Positions 11,164 through 23,269 of a DNA stretch of 64,000 nt are shown here, piece after piece. A model generated the notes under the pieces. That model did no database searches, was not told the origin of the DNA, and worked only from the letters and a program-made list of their open reading frames with translations. Each line of letters begins with the position of its first letter. Position 1 is the stretch's first letter. A program made the translations under genes and the position numbers. This DNA is from Scolanthus callimorphus (Eukaryota > Cnidaria > Anthozoa > Actiniaria > Edwardsiidae), in assembly GCA_033964015.1 (NCBI GenBank), contig CM066919.1:23303204-23367203 (forward strand). Direction: 5' to 3'.

Positions 11164-12310
11164 TCATTCTTCTACTGAGCACCGAAAAGGAGAATTATCA
11201 GCTAGTACTAATGACCATCCCTGAAAAGGCTCTACAGAAGGTCTACCTTTACCACCTCCTTTGTGATGGACAGTAAACCCTAACATTCCAGCTACTAATT
11301 TAGCAGTGTCTGTGACTCCTGAGGGATGCATCAACGTAAGGGGAGCTGTGACCAACCCACCAGTCATGGAACCTTCTTCTTTGCATTCTCCAGGACCTTC
11401 TAAAAAGTCAACAAGCCACCCCTCCCATCCCATTTTTCCAGATGAGAACATTTGGAACCAGCTCATGATATGTCCCCACCACTTTCTATCTGGTTTTCTT
11501 CGATATGTGGCCAATAATTTTGAAAACACATTCTCTACTGTTTTCCACCATTTGTCTGTCAAGCCAATCTCTTGTGAAATCCTCTTCAGGCTTTTCCTTA
11601 ACTGTTTTGCTTTTTTCAAAGTTGTTTCCAATCTTTTTCACTGCCCAACATTTCAACTTCTGGAATTCCACACTTCAACATCAAAAGATAATTAAAGTAT
11701 TCTTGCACTGAAGACATGACAGTAACCTGGGAAACAAGTTTTTGTACTGCAGTAGTTGTGGAGAAGTCTGCTGTGAGAGTGTCCACATATCCTGGCACCT
11801 TGATGTTCTGTGATATTTGCTGAGACATTTGATCAAAAAGCAAACTATAATCAATATTATAAATGCTCAGCGAGTCTGACTGTACTTCAAGTGTCTTCTT
11901 TCCTTCATGTTCCACAAAGAATCTGCGGACTGACTCCCGTTTGGAATGATCATCAATGGCTTTGGCAACTTTTCTAATGACGCAGAACCACCAGTCATCT
12001 GGGGATGTCCGGAAGGCCCAGTGAAAGTTATATGCCATAACAGCAGAAGCAAACAATCCTGTATTAGGATGGGTTGTGGGAATAAGGATTTCTTCCCGAG
12101 AACCAATGGTACCAATCATAATGGGGGCATTTTGGTGGGTCCATTTATGTTGTCCATTTCCTCTTTGGCCATTTCTGCTAACAGTGTAAATGCCTGTCCT
12201 TTCCTTGTGAATAAATCTTCATCCCATTTTTCTGTCTTTAGTTCTGGTGCTAGAATGATGCTCCTAACTCCATGCAGATCTGTAGTTGCGTTTGACTGCT
12301 GATTCCCCAT
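11164..12310 (-). CDS. DUF4419-domain protein A
   Basis: Protein of about 380 residues read from ATG at 12310 (MGNQQS) to TGA at 11164. It matches the DUF4419 family (function unknown) by ordered motifs: VMAYNFHWAFRTSPDDWWF, KVPGYVDTLTADFSTTT, VTVMSSVQEYFNY with LKCGIPEVEMLG, and the C-terminal GWLVDFLEG...GGLV part. The start MGNQQS fits an N-myristoylation signal (Gly2, Ser6), suggesting membrane anchoring; this is inference. I chose this start because an acceptor (TTTCTTTGTAG) lies just upstream at 12343-12344, making the upstream frame likely intronic. Two one-base losses break the frame (about 12130, TTTT on the plus strand; about 11629, AAA), and adding one base at each restores the family match. 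A possible noncoding first exon ends at a good donor near 13371. A paralogue lies 2.7 kb upstream. Confidence 0.82.
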
Positions 12311-14406
12311 AACAATTAATATGCTTCTCACACTGGATAAACCTACAAAGAAACCAGTAAAAGCAATAAATATTTCAATAGCCATGCAGGCTATTGCCCT
12401 GGCCAGGCTTACGGTACTATCTGAATATAGGGGTCCTCTGACAGGGTGATCCAACATATCACCCCTGATTCCTAGATTTTTGGATGAGACGTCTTTCGTA
12501 TGAGACAATAAACTGAGGTCCCATCTTCTCAAAAACTCACTCAACCTGCATTTAAAACCCAAACTGCAACCTACATCCTGCAGTTTAGACCATCCGTTTT
12601 GGGGTGTGCAAAATACTGGGTTCTGTCAAACCTGGTTGATACTCAAGTGCACCCTCTTGAGGCCATGTGACCACTATTCATCATTCAGAGTAAAAATCCT
12701 TTAAGGTAACTGGGGAAAGTGCCAACAAAATGTACCTTTTCTTTCCTCGGATTGCGTGACAGACTATTTAGGCATACAGTCACGCAACGCATAAGAAGTG
12801 GTAAAAGTGCATTTGCAAAACAAAATGGTGATCTTGTTTGGATTGGGTCCGATCGTAGAGATGTCTAACATATACGATACGATGAACTTTATCAAACTTT
12901 TGAAAACATAAAAAGGAATTCGTGATTTCTTATTTAAAATAGATGCAGTTTTAATCGTATTGTACTGTTATAGATCGTTCGTTCGCGCCTCCGCGAAAAA
13001 ACGTAGGAGAGAAATCGGCAACACTGAATTATAGTCCGGCAATAGATTCAGATAACTCTCGACAAATCTACAGTAATGAGTATGGTTGATTTGAGAGAGA
13101 AGTTAAGTATTTTCTGGTGTCGTGCCCAACGTAGATGGTGTGAGGGAGATATGCTTCATACGCTTACTTTTCCCCTGATCTCCCACGCATTTGTAGCATT
13201 TCTCGCTCGCCCGTTGCCCCATCGCATTCTCGTCTACAGAAAACGCGCAGTCGGCGGATGGGACCAGGCTATGCCAGTTCATTCGATCCATAAACACCAT
13301 ACTGTACAATCAGAACGAAGAAAATAAAGGAACAAAGGAAGGAGAAATAGTTTTTCACGATAACACTTACCTCAGCTTTCCACGCGAACAAAGCGGAAGC
13401 CCTCTCACATTGGTGACGATGACGTCATAAAACAAGGAGCTTACAAAGAAGGCACGTAAATCATGGCCAATCACAATTTAGCTGTGCTATTGCGTAACCA
13501 TCTCACCAGAGTGATTCTAGAAGGTAAACAGGGGCAGATCTAGCAAATTTCAAAAGGCTCCCAGCCGACAAGGACGTGATAAGCAGCATGTAACTAGCCT
13601 TCCTCCCCCCTCCCCCTTATGACCACTTTGGTAGCATGATTTGTTCCATGGGGAGGAAAGGGGCAGTGAGGTACTCCAGGCTCCTTTGAGAACAAAGGAT
13701 TTTTTTTGTCTGCAACTTCCTTTTAATTTCGGTCAACTAAATTTTTGTTTCCAGGTTCCAATTAGTGACCAGGGATTTGTATTTTTTATTTTTTTACAAT
13801 GCCTCATTCAAAACTTTTCAACACAAAAAGTCCCCCTTGGGGATTTATCACGCCAAGGCCTCAAAGAATCCTTTGCGCTGGTATGACTCTGCTACGTGAG
13901 GAACACTAACCTCATTTCTGCATGAGTAAGGGGACTCACTCCAAGTGTATCAGTCTGACACAAAAATTTATATAACTCTGGATAACAACTGCATCAACAA
14001 TGATGATAGTGGATGATACCACACCTGTATACCACCCAAACCTTGGGCCCTGATTTGATATTGTTGCAGTGGCTGATCCAGGATTTTTCAAGAGGGTTTG
14101 GCTTTTCCACTTTTCCCAAGATGCAACAATATGATTATGCAGATACCCCCCGCATGGTCTGGGTAACACAGTTAAATCCTTATTGTTTAATACCTACTGT
14201 TTTAACAATGATGATTCACTCCATTAACAAAAAAGATAGCTTCATTCTCCTTGTACACGTTTCATTGATTTGTTTTTTCAAAATGACAGATGCTCGAGGG
14301 GAGGTTCCGTGGAACCAATGGAAAGCCCCTAGATCTGCCACTGTGTTGACCAAATGCACACCTTAAGTAAAGTATAATATTTGGGCTATTATTATTTTCT
14401 GTGAAA

Positions 14407-14692
14407 GGGCCATCCCATTTTTTAGCCACACCCCCTCTATGGAAGAGGTGGCTTTCTTAGTAACCCCCTTGGAAATTCTTGCTCAAATCCCTCAGAAATA
14501 CCTACAGAAGAGCCTATTTTTAGGTTGCACCCCCTCGGGAAAACCCACAGAACAGGCTTTTTTATTGCACCCCTTCAGAAGAACCTATGAAAGAGCCTTT
14601 TTTTTGGTTTGACCCCCTCTGAAAAGGCCATTTTGCTATACCCTCGGAAAAAACTCTTCTGTAGGGGGGTGCGGATGAAAAATGGAATGGCC
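14407..14692. repeat. TIR-bounded repeat with internal degenerate tandem units
   Basis: Ends GGGCCATCCCATTTTTTA and the inverse ATGAAAAATGGAATGGCC. Inside, a motif of the type ACCCCCTCGGAAAAACC...AGAGCC(T)TTTTT is repeated several times with variation. The terminal sequence recurs at about 38988-39006 in another repeat relic. Confidence 0.55.
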
Positions 14693-14816
14693 AAAAGGAA
14701 ATTTCCACAAGGAATACTTTGAGTTCTTCTGCACCTTGAATGCAGGATAGCAATTTACTTAATCTGTTATACATTGCAAACTATTATTATTATTTATTTT
14801 ATTTTATTTTAGAGTC

Positions 14817-14983
14817 TGTGTAGCTCAGCTACAATCCCAGTAAGCAATATTGAATTTATGACCTCTTATCTGAGTGCAATACAAATTCTACAAAGACCAG
14901 TGTAGCTCAGCTTAAAATCCCAGCAACCAATATTGAATTTATGACCTCTTATCTGAGTGCAATACAAAATTCTACAAAAGACG
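14817..14983. repeat. direct tandem duplication 3' of DUF4419 gene B
   Basis: Two copies of an ~83-bp unit sharing GTGTAGCTCAGCT and ATATTGAATTTATGACCTCT with TATCTGAGTGCAATACAAA. It lies just downstream of the gene B stop codon. No coding signal. Confidence 0.75.
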
Positions 14984-15058
14984 CCAGTGTTAATTCATTT
15001 CACATTTTTGTGTAATGATTCACCTAGACTAATATACCCTGTCATGTCCAATCATGTC

Positions 15059-16387
15059 TCACTCCTCCATTGGTCGTCGGAAAGGGGAGTTCTCTGGCAG
15101 AAGAAGTGACCATCCCTGGAAGGGCTGAACTGACGTCTTCTTGGGACCATCCTGCTGAAGTGTGAACCCCATCATCCCTGCCACCAATGCAGCCGTATCC
15201 TCATTTCCCATGATGTCACGAAAGATGAGGGGTACAGTCACCAGTCCACCACTGAATTCAGAGGTGTCTTTCCTGAGTCCTGGGTCTTCCAGAAAGTCAA
15301 CGATCCAACCCTCAAAGCCAGAACTCATTCCAGAGCCAAATGCCTTTTTCCATGTCATGATGTGACTCCACCATTCTTTGTCTGGATTCCCTTGATAAGT
15401 GGCCAGGAGGTTGGTGAATACAGTCTCAACGGTGGACCACCATTCATCCGATAATTTAATGTCATGCATGATTGGTTTTAATTGGTGTCTAAGTTCCCTT
15501 GCTTTGACCAAGAGTTTCTCCCAGTCTTGATCTGTGCCAAGCATTTCCACATATGGAATGCCACAAAGAAACATGGCGCAAAACTCAAAGAATTCTTGGA
15601 CAGAAGACATCAGTGTTATCTGTGATGTGATCTTTTGCACAGGAGTGGTGGTCGAAAAGTTGGCAGTGATCGCATCTACATAGCCTGGTACCTTAACATT
15701 ATCCTCTATCTTCTTGGACATTTCATTGAAAAACCAGGCATAGTCAATGCCATAGATGCTAGTAGCATCGACATTGACTTGTAAAGTCTCTTTGCCTTCT
15801 TTGTGATTGACAAAGAACTTCCGGACAGCAGCTTTCTTTGAGTTGTTGTCAATGGCTTTGGCAACTTTCTTGATGACACAGAACCACCAATCATCAGGGA
15901 TGTACGTAGGCCCCAGTGGTAATTATATGCCATTAGAACTGAGGAGAACATTCCAGTATTGTTAGCATGTTTGTGGATATGGATTTGCTCTTGGATCCAA
16001 GGGTAGCAACACGTTCTCCTACATTCTGACGGGGCTCCTCTTTTGCAGCGTTAATTTCCCCAAATTGTCTCCGGTTCTGAAACCTGTTCATTTCTTGTTT
16101 CTCCATGCCCTTTACAACTTCTTCAAACAGGAGAAAGCTTTTCCTTCTCTGTGTTCCTTCTTGGTAACATCATCAGGATTAGCTGGCTTTAAATTGCTAG
16201 CTAGAGTGACTGTCTTGAATTTCCCTTCCATGCTGGTCTGATGTTTGACTGTAACATGAAGGAAAAGAAATAAAATTAAACAGATATTACTGTACAGGAG
16301 AGCCGAATTTGTTGATAGAGCTACAACTGAAAGTGGCTATGAGAAGATAATCTTACGTTTTTCTCCATCGTAATCAATCTTGTCCAT
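15059..16387 (-). CDS. DUF4419-domain protein B
   Basis: Paralogue of the gene at 11164. Two exons: 16357-16387 (MDKIDYDGEK) and 15059-16248, joined in phase. It shares VLMAYNYHWGLRTS, KVPGYVDAITANFSTTTPVQ, ITLMSSVQEFFEF, GIPYVEMLG, WWSTVETVFTNLLATYQGNP and a matching C-terminus ending SPFRRPMEE; gene A ends SPFRCSVEE. DUF4419 has no established function that I know. The N-terminus differs from gene A and lacks its myristoylation-like MGNQQS. Three frame breaks (about 16133, 15990 and 15898) are each fixed by one extra base next to a short run, giving KAF-LFEEVVKGMEKQ, HANNTGMFSS and RTS-DDWW. With those fixed the protein is about 400 residues. Same strand and spacing as gene A suggest tandem duplication. 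Confidence 0.82.
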
Positions 16388-16788
16388 GAGGTGTGAGGGA
16401 CCCAAGCAAACCGCGCTTACTATAATTATAAACGCTTGACAGGACATAGCTAACTTCTATTTGTCTACATTAATAATGAGCAAAATGAAGTATAAATCAA
16501 GTATTTAGAGTCCGTGTTTCGAAACAGTCAATGCTGCCTCTTATGATCACGTGTTATGGTAGCCGGTGGTCAGCCAATCTCGGCCGACACAAAGAACATG
16601 GTTTATATTCATCCCTAATTTGCGACCCATATGGAAAGTTTGCCCGAAATTCTAGTGAAGGAAGACAGGCGAAAACAAATAAAAGTTACCTTGATGTTCT
16701 CGTTATGCCAGCCGAGTAAACTACGCCGCAAAGAAGGAAAGAAGGGCGTTACTGTAAATTTCTGATGAGCTCAGCTGCTTTTATTTTA
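16388..16788. promoter_or_regulatory. upstream region of DUF4419 gene B
   Basis: About 0.4 kb between the first coding exon of gene B and the 5.3 kb transposon. It should hold the gene B promoter; I see no clear core elements and no gene. Confidence 0.35.
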
Positions 16789-17510
16789 GCCTGAGTCAGG
16801 GGGGTACGCAGCAGGGCCTGGACCCGAGTCACTATGATCGCTCCGAGCTGGTGAGCTGTCAATCAAAAACTCGCAGCTCATTAAAATGCAAAAATCCAAT
16901 ATGGCGGCCGTTGCTGACGGCGGGGAAGCTTGACCACACAACTGTTAGAACTTTTATTCTGTTTTTCGTTGAATTTTTCTCTTTCAAAAATTATCAAGAT
17001 TGAGTTAATAACGCCGTTTCTCTTTGGGAAATTTCATAAGTATTCTAGGCTTCGCCATTTGATTTAAAACGCCAACGGTGACTTGTGCAAGATTTTCATC
17101 GTGGTTTCATCGATTGTGTTTGGGCTGATGCTCGCGTTTGGATACCTAAATTAACGGCAATGGACATATAAGGAGGCGATATTTGAATGCGGATATCTTC
17201 TAGAGATGCTGGTTACATGGAGACCACGGTATGATTTGCACTGGGAATTGATCAGTGGGTATTGGTTGGCATTCTTGAACGGAGCTGAAAACTGATAACA
17301 TTCATGCTTTAGAGGACATCCACTTTTAGGTAAGAGTTGTGTCCATCTTCACTTTAAATACACGTTTTGTGCATGGGACGGTGACCATCTTGTTTTTAAT
17401 AGCTTGTGTATTTTTTGTAGTCATTGTATTTTCTTTGAATAATATACTTAAGCTTACCCGTTAGTTTTTATCATCCTTCATGTACAGTACGAGTGCAATA
17501 TATAGAGGAT

Positions 17511-17648
17511 ATTACATGGTGGCGCGAAGATATGGATTTTATTTTCGAGTGGCAAGAACAATATTTTACGAACGAGCGCAGCGAGTGAGTAAAATATTGT
17601 TTTTGACACGAGAAAATGAAATCCATATCTTCAAGCCACCGTGTAATG
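17511..17648. repeat. foldback MITE inside the 5.3-kb element
   Basis: Imperfect palindrome: ATTACATGGTGGC with GAAGATATGGATTT and ACAATATTTTAC at the left are mirrored by GTAAAATATTGTTTT, AAATCCATATCTTC and GCCACCGTGTAAT at the right, around a centre CGAACGAGCGCAGCGAGTGAG. Confidence 0.75.
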
Positions 17649-18171
17649 TTCTTTTATTATATGGATTAGAATTGACATAGCGGCAAAATATTACAAATTG
17701 AACAACTCACTTGATAAAGTCGAAAGTGTTTATTTGTGAAGTGCTCCCTCAATCTTTCTGATTCCCAGTGTCGTTAAGAACTAATTTCTCTTTTTGTGTT
17801 GCTGTAGCTTTCTCTACCATAGTTGAAATAAGGTTTTTCTCTTTAGACTAGAACAAAACTTAGTTTTGTGGCTTAAAACTCGAGTGACCGAGCGAGATTT
17901 CACTGCAGACGAGTCAGGAAAACAACACTGCAAACGTGCACATCCGGGACACTCGGTACATAACTTTTTCATATTTTCACTAGTGAAGATATGGAAAATA
18001 CGAGTGTTTTAGTTTCCGGTAAAACACTGGCATCCATATAATAAAACTTCAGTCTTCATTGCCTAAAGTCTGAAGTTCAGTAAGTCTTGAATCGAAACAT
18101 GTTATTGCTGGGGAAGGGACTCCCCATATCAGCTGGGCGGGGGTGCTCGTTGTATCTGTTAGGGGTAACAA

Positions 18172-18334
18172 CATGATGGCCGTAGCTAGAAATTTTTGTC
18201 AGGGGGGCAAGCTTTGGTCTTTCTCTGTATTTGCTGGGGGGCAAGCAGGTTTTTTCCCACATGTTGACACTAAAAAATTTACTTTGCTGGGGGGGGGGAC
18301 TGCCCCCTCTGCCCTCCCACTAGCTACGGCCATG
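18172..18334. repeat. foldback MITE (GGCCGTAGCTAG ends)
   Basis: CATGATGGCCGTAGCTAG at the left is inverted as CTAGCTACGGCCATG at the right, with G-rich centre. Relative of the elements at 8333 and 24809. The palindrome produces spurious ORFs on both strands. Confidence 0.65.
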
Positions 18335-18684
18335 TAACAATCGTGGCCTGGGGGTCTCTCTTTACACTTTAGGGTTAAAAATAATTATGAAAGCCAGGAA
18401 ATTTGGGGAACTATTATTTTTTAGGGTACCCAATCAAGCAATTTTGCCCTTCAAATTAAGACAAAATAACTTTGAATCGCTGTAAAAACCTTTTTTTTAA
18501 GCAATTGTTTGTTTTTACTTTTCTCTCTAAACAGGTTCACATGGATGGACTTAATCTTATATGCACTGGGCTTTCGGAAGGATGAGGACTCCCATAAATA
18601 GATGCTTATTAGAAAAATTTAGAAATAAACTTTTTATTGCACTTCTAACTTTGTCTAATTTTCTAACTTATCTCAATTTTCATC

Positions 18685-18892
18685 CATTCTCTTACCCAGA
18701 GCTCCTTGGCTCATCACTTTGCAGGGGAGGCTCTGGGGACATCCATTTGAGGGCCTTTGCTGATTTGCTCATTTTGAACATTGGAGCATGCCCTGAAAGG
18801 TCTTTCTCTCAGCGGCTCTGTATTTAATCTTGTGCATGCATCAGTGGCTGTCACCAGAGGTGACGAGCCAAGGAGCTCTGGATTCAAGAATG
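18685..18892. mobile_element. Mutator-like MITE, copy 1
   Basis: Ends CATTCTCTTACCCAGAGCTC and GAGCTCTGGATTCAAGAATG are inverted. Flanked by AATTTTCATC on both sides, a 9-10 bp target duplication as made by Mutator-like transposases. Same family as 49773, 52422 and 62564, but in the opposite internal orientation to 62564. Confidence 0.8.
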
Positions 18893-19828
18893 AATTTTCA
18901 TCATGCCATCACTAGAAGAGTTCTTATCCATCATTTTTGTGCAGTGGCCTCTAAAAGTACATTCTTTCTAGTATACCAATTTACTTATTTTTTCTGTTCT
19001 ATGTCAGTTTTTACGTATGATTTTATTATGCACGAAATGTTTTAATTTCTTGATCATGTGTGGATAATCAAAGCCAGAAGATAACTACACCCATTGCACT
19101 TATTGGGTGCAGCCCAAGTGCAATTGCTGTAAGTTTTAAAAAGTTTTCAGTTCCAGGTACCACCATCACAGAGATGCAGAGACATGTCAACGTTTCGGAT
19201 TTTACTGTCAATCCTTATCAGGGCAACTACAAAAACAAATCCAGAGACATCGCTGTTTCAGTTTCTCATCTTTCCCTTTACAATATTGATTTTGCCACCA
19301 GACACTTTGTGTAGGCTTTTAAAAGAGGCCACATCATATTTTGTTTTGTATAAGCTTTTTTAGATGTTACACTAGAAATGATGCTACTGATGTGTAAAAT
19401 CACCTGCTAGCAGACTTCTTAGAGAAACACTGACAATTTATGTCTTGCAGAATGTGTCTGATCAGATTTTTTTTAATGTTTCTTCTGAGTCACTTAAACC
19501 AGAGTGGGTTATCACTGTTGTCATTATTTGAACTGATAGATTCATCTGTGATACTGGTGGCATCATCATGTTGGGTCAGTCGTCTGTAATCCGGTGTCTT
19601 GACTATCAGGGTTTCTATCTTTGATACCAAAACTTCCAACATAAATGAGTTTAGTATAATTACTCAAGTGAGTATAAAAAATTCAACCACTGATTGGTCA
19701 AGAGGTTTGTTTTCTCTTGCAAAAGGATTGGGAGTGCATGTACAAGTTTTGTTATGATTGTGAAAACATCCCCCCAAAAAGTTTTTTTTTTGTCCAAAAT
19801 CCTTGAATCACTTGATAAATTATTCTAT

Positions 19829-20470
19829 AACAATTAGTCGCCTTAGGCTCTGTGATTATCACAAATAGAACCTGAACTTTGTCTTGGTGACTATTTGCCA
19901 ATAATCACATCGCCTTTGGCAGCTAATTCTTGGTTTTCACTTGTCACGTGACAAAATTTATTTCTCTAAATTAACTTCTAAACACTGGATGTCTAACATA
20001 ATTATAAAGAATGTACAATATTATGTTTCCTGGGTAAAGTTTAGGCTGATTGGTCACTTTCCGAGCGAAATATTAGCAAGGGAATGTGCACCATTTTGTA
20101 CAGTAATTGTATGGAGCCGTCATAGGGGCTCCATAATAGTGGCCAATTAACCAGGTCTCCAAAACAACACTATTTTTAATCCAAACAAGAACAGTATTAG
20201 ATTGGTAAGATATAAACTTTTATAACATGCTGACGTGCCAAAAAGGTAAGAACGGTGCAAATCGAGTGACATACACTAAGTTCAAAATACGTGACTGGTG
20301 TTGCATGACATAAATAGCTTTGGTGATAACTTGAGAACTTCTACTTGGCAGAAGGTGCTGAAATTTCATGTGACAATCCTTGAATAGAGTTATATTCATC
20401 ACAGAAGGGACATGTCTGTAGGTCTCTTGGTTTAGAAGTTAGCTTTTTGATGACGTCACATGATAACAGA
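19829..20470. repeat. ~0.63-kb interspersed repeat (AACAATTAGT family), copy 1
   Basis: Begins AACAATTAGTCGCC. Extended similarity, in inverted orientation, to 38262-38877, including TTTATTTCTCTAAATTAACT, GGTCACTTTCCGAGCGA, CATGCTGACGTGCCAAAAAG and TTGGTTTAGAAGTTAGCTTT. The other copy preserves both inverted ends (AACAATTAGTTGCC). Non-coding; ORFs within it are shared chance frames. Confidence 0.8.
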
Positions 20471-20583
20471 GAATTGTGAAATAATATAATGTTTATTTTT
20501 ATTCAGTATTCCATTGCTAATAAAGAAGTTCAAACAAGTTGTAAAACTAAAATATTTTCAATGGAAACCAGCAAGGTAATGGA

Positions 20584-20913
20584 TAGTCCAGTCCCTGAAC
20601 TCTCCTTCGCGGCTCCTTTGTTGCCTGTGGTCGCCGAAAGGAGAGTCCAGAGACCTTTGTATGAGCATACACTAGATCTGACCAAGAACTTAATTTTTTT
20701 GTTAGTGCGCATGATCCAAATGCTGCTGTTGGAGATTGTTTGTTGAATTTTTGTGGTTACGGTCACAAGGGCGTCCTATCTTGATGGACAAAATTCATGT
20801 AGCCAACAACCAATTTCTGACAGCGGTATTTGGATCATGTGCACTAACGAAAACCCAAGTTCTTGGTCTAGCGCAACAAAGGAGCCGCAAAGGAGAGTTC
20901 AGGACTGGACTAG
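20584..20913. repeat. large foldback repeat inside the 5.3-kb element
   Basis: TAGTCCAGTCCCTGAACTCT with CGGCTCCTTTGTTG and AGTGCGCATGATCCAAATGC at the left are inverted at the right as GCATTTGG-like, CATGTGCACT, CAACAAAGGAGCCGC and GTTCAGGACTGGACTA. Arms of roughly 130 bp with indels. Confidence 0.7.
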
Positions 20914-22499
20914 GCAATGGACCAAAGGGCACAGAAATGTGCTTGTTAAATGTGCCATTTTTCATTTGAATGTGACTATGGCTCATGATGGAGCCCCTTC
21001 CTAGTCACTGGCACACACATGCTCTTTTTTTTTACTTGGTAAGGAGATGGTTCCAGATTCTAGTCTGTCTCTTGGTCATTTTAAGCCAGGAGGTTGTTAG
21101 TGTGTTTTTCACCTAAAAGTTACAACAATTATCCCCAACCAAAACATTTGGGTAAGCCCCCTCTGGAGTTTTTATAAAAAAATTCATTGATTTTGGGTGC
21201 CACTATAAACTGTGCGCTCTTCTCTATCAAACAAATGAACTTCTCCTGCGACTCGCATAAATCAAAAGCACCTAGCAAAACTGCAGCTGCAACTGAAATA
21301 ACTGCTCGAAAACATCTACATCTACAAATGGGGGCCTTGCATTTGCAACGGGGGTTACCCATTATGCAAGACATTTAGAGGGATTAACAATTACAACAAA
21401 AAGGGGGGAGGGAGTGGAAGAAAATAACGAATAAGAATGATAAAATTGGCACGTGATACAGTGTTGCAAGGGTGTAGTACACGTAAATCAAATCACCAAC
21501 ATTAAATAAACACACCAGAACTTCAATCTTTGAAATGAGTGGGACTGCGGTGCAATTTTTTCCTTGTTTATTTGATATTTTCTTGTTTTCTCGCTTTATA
21601 AGTTTCTTAAAGTTAAAGTCAAGAAGGACAGGGCCCTCACAAGCGCAAATGTCAAATCATATGTGAAGAAATCTTCACCGGTACCTGTGCAACGAGTCCC
21701 GTACAAATACTGCGTAGAGTTGTTCTGACATTCCATAATAAAATACGCCCTCCGTAAGCTTCTCCTTTCAGTTCCAGAACCATCCCGAAAAAACGAGTGA
21801 AATTCAACTGAGTAATTTTCTTCTGCATCTTTTACATCATCTTGTACGTGGAGAACGTAATAACCTAAAGACTCGGTTACTACAAATCAAATATAACACA
21901 AGTTTTCGTTTCAAAATAGCCTTAAATCTTTCCTTCCCTTTCTTTCCAATATGGCGGCCGTTGCCGTTGGCGTTCTAGAGTCTTGCGCATGCGCGGTATC
22001 CAATTATTTTGATTGACAGTTTTTCAGCTCGGAGGTATCATCGTGACAGAAAAAGCGGCAAGATCAAAGGGAGCTGCGTACCCCCCCTGGCCTGAGTTAT
22101 CACATTCCCCCTGCTGTTTACCTGGCAGTGGGATCCCTGTGGTATGCAAGCGGGTGGTTACTTAGGCTAGGGTGAAATCATGCGCTAAAAATGCCTGATG
22201 TTTATGTTTATGTGAGAATGAGTTCGATTTTGTGTGGATTTTCGTGCGACAGGACCATTTAAACCATTCCAGATGTAACCCAACTGATGAGGGTGCTTAT
22301 TTTATCGTCTCTGCGTGCTGAGACAGGGAATTGCTCAACTGCCAACAGATTAAGGTCAGACGCTCGTACTTGCGACGTTCGCTCTTTCCACGGCGACAAA
22401 ATCTAACAAGGCGCTTGTGTAAAAGAAATTGTTTGACAGAAAAAAAAAGTATTTTTACTGAATCAATGTATAATAAAACAATTATTGAATTCGTTTTTT

Positions 22500-22600
22500 G
22501 TGATTTCCAGAATAAACAATGTCTCGCCAATGGAATCAGGCTCGGCCTCACGGCCTCGCCTGATTCCACCTGTCTCGACATTGTTTATTCTGGAAATCAC
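22500..22600. repeat. near-perfect 101-bp palindrome
   Basis: GTGATTTCCAGAATAAACAA and TTGTTTATTCTGGAAATCAC are perfect inverse arms, continuing inward through TGTC(T)CG and GGAATCAGGC/GCCTGATTCC around GGCCTCACGGCC. MITE-like. Confidence 0.8.
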
Positions 22601-22813
22601 AAAACCCTCATCCAATAATTGCTTAGAGTCATTATTATGCCCTAACTTAATACTTGGATTATTGTTTCCTGTTATGCTTTGGCTTGCTGTGAAAAAAATA
22701 GCGCATCACACACTGTGCACAGTTAACATCTGACCTTCGTGGCATTCGTATAATTTCAGAACGCTGAATTCATCACGGTATTTTCTTATCCAAAAGCGTT
22801 GCTTTTGTTTTTG

Positions 22814-22982
22814 CCTCTGATTTTCCGTGGTATGTCCTCTTATATACCACGGAATGTTGTAATAAAGTGGTCAAAATGTACTGCGGACCCACTCGACTAC
22901 GCCTGAGTTCACAACATTTTGACCACTTTATTACGTCATTCCGTGCTACCGTATATAAGGACATACCACGGAAAATCAGAGG
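22814..22982. repeat. foldback MITE (169 bp)
   Basis: CTCTGATTTTCCGTGGTATG and CATACCACGGAAAATCAGAG are perfect inverse arms; inner arms AATAAAGTGGTCAAAATGT and ACATTTTGACCACTTTATT extend the stem (with one C/T-type difference). Confidence 0.85.
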
Positions 22983-23269
22983 ACATTTGTTAATCACAGC
23001 CAAGTAAAAACGATTAGTATTTTTATAACGGAGCTTCGCGCCGCACGAGCAGAGCACCATACATAAGGAAAAGTGGTATCAGAATTCAGACATATAAACA
23101 TCAAGTCGCTTTAGAGTGGTTTGAGATATTTTTGTCATTTTTGACTTTGATAATAGACAGCTATCAACCTAAAGACAACTTTTGTCAAATTTGGTCACTA
23201 ATGGAGCTTTCGTTATGGAGATATGTTTTTTTTGTTTTTCATTCCTGAATAAAACCTATAGTGTAATTG

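Larger units (their letters stand above)
12343..15058. other. spacer between the two DUF4419 genes (leader/intron of gene A plus repeats)
   Basis: No recognisable coding exon. A strong minus-strand donor (CTGAG|GTAAGTG, exon side from 13371) may end the untranslated first exon of DUF4419 gene A. Repeats at 14407-14692 and 14817-14983 are listed separately. The rest shows only short chance ORFs. Confidence 0.45.
16797..22089. mobile_element. 5.3-kb TIR transposon with 8-bp target duplication (hAT-like), non-autonomous
   Basis: Left end CAGGGGGGTACGCAGC and right end GCTGCGTACCCCCCCTG are inverted. Further shared blocks in the inverted ends are CTCCGAGCTG and CTGTCAATCAAAA. The 8 bp GCCTGAGT directly flank both ends (16789-16796 and 22090-22097), a perfect target-site duplication. 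Ends starting CAGGG plus 8-bp duplications are typical of hAT transposons; the family assignment is inference because no transposase is recognisable. The inside is a patchwork of other MITEs (17511-17648, 18172-18334, 18685-18892, 19829-20470, 20584-20913). A CCAATATGGCGGCCGTTGC stretch occurs near both ends in direct orientation. Confidence 0.8.

Noticed and set aside
22297..22733. Overlapping ORFs on both strands
   Set aside because: Symmetry of the 101-bp palindrome; no family similarity.
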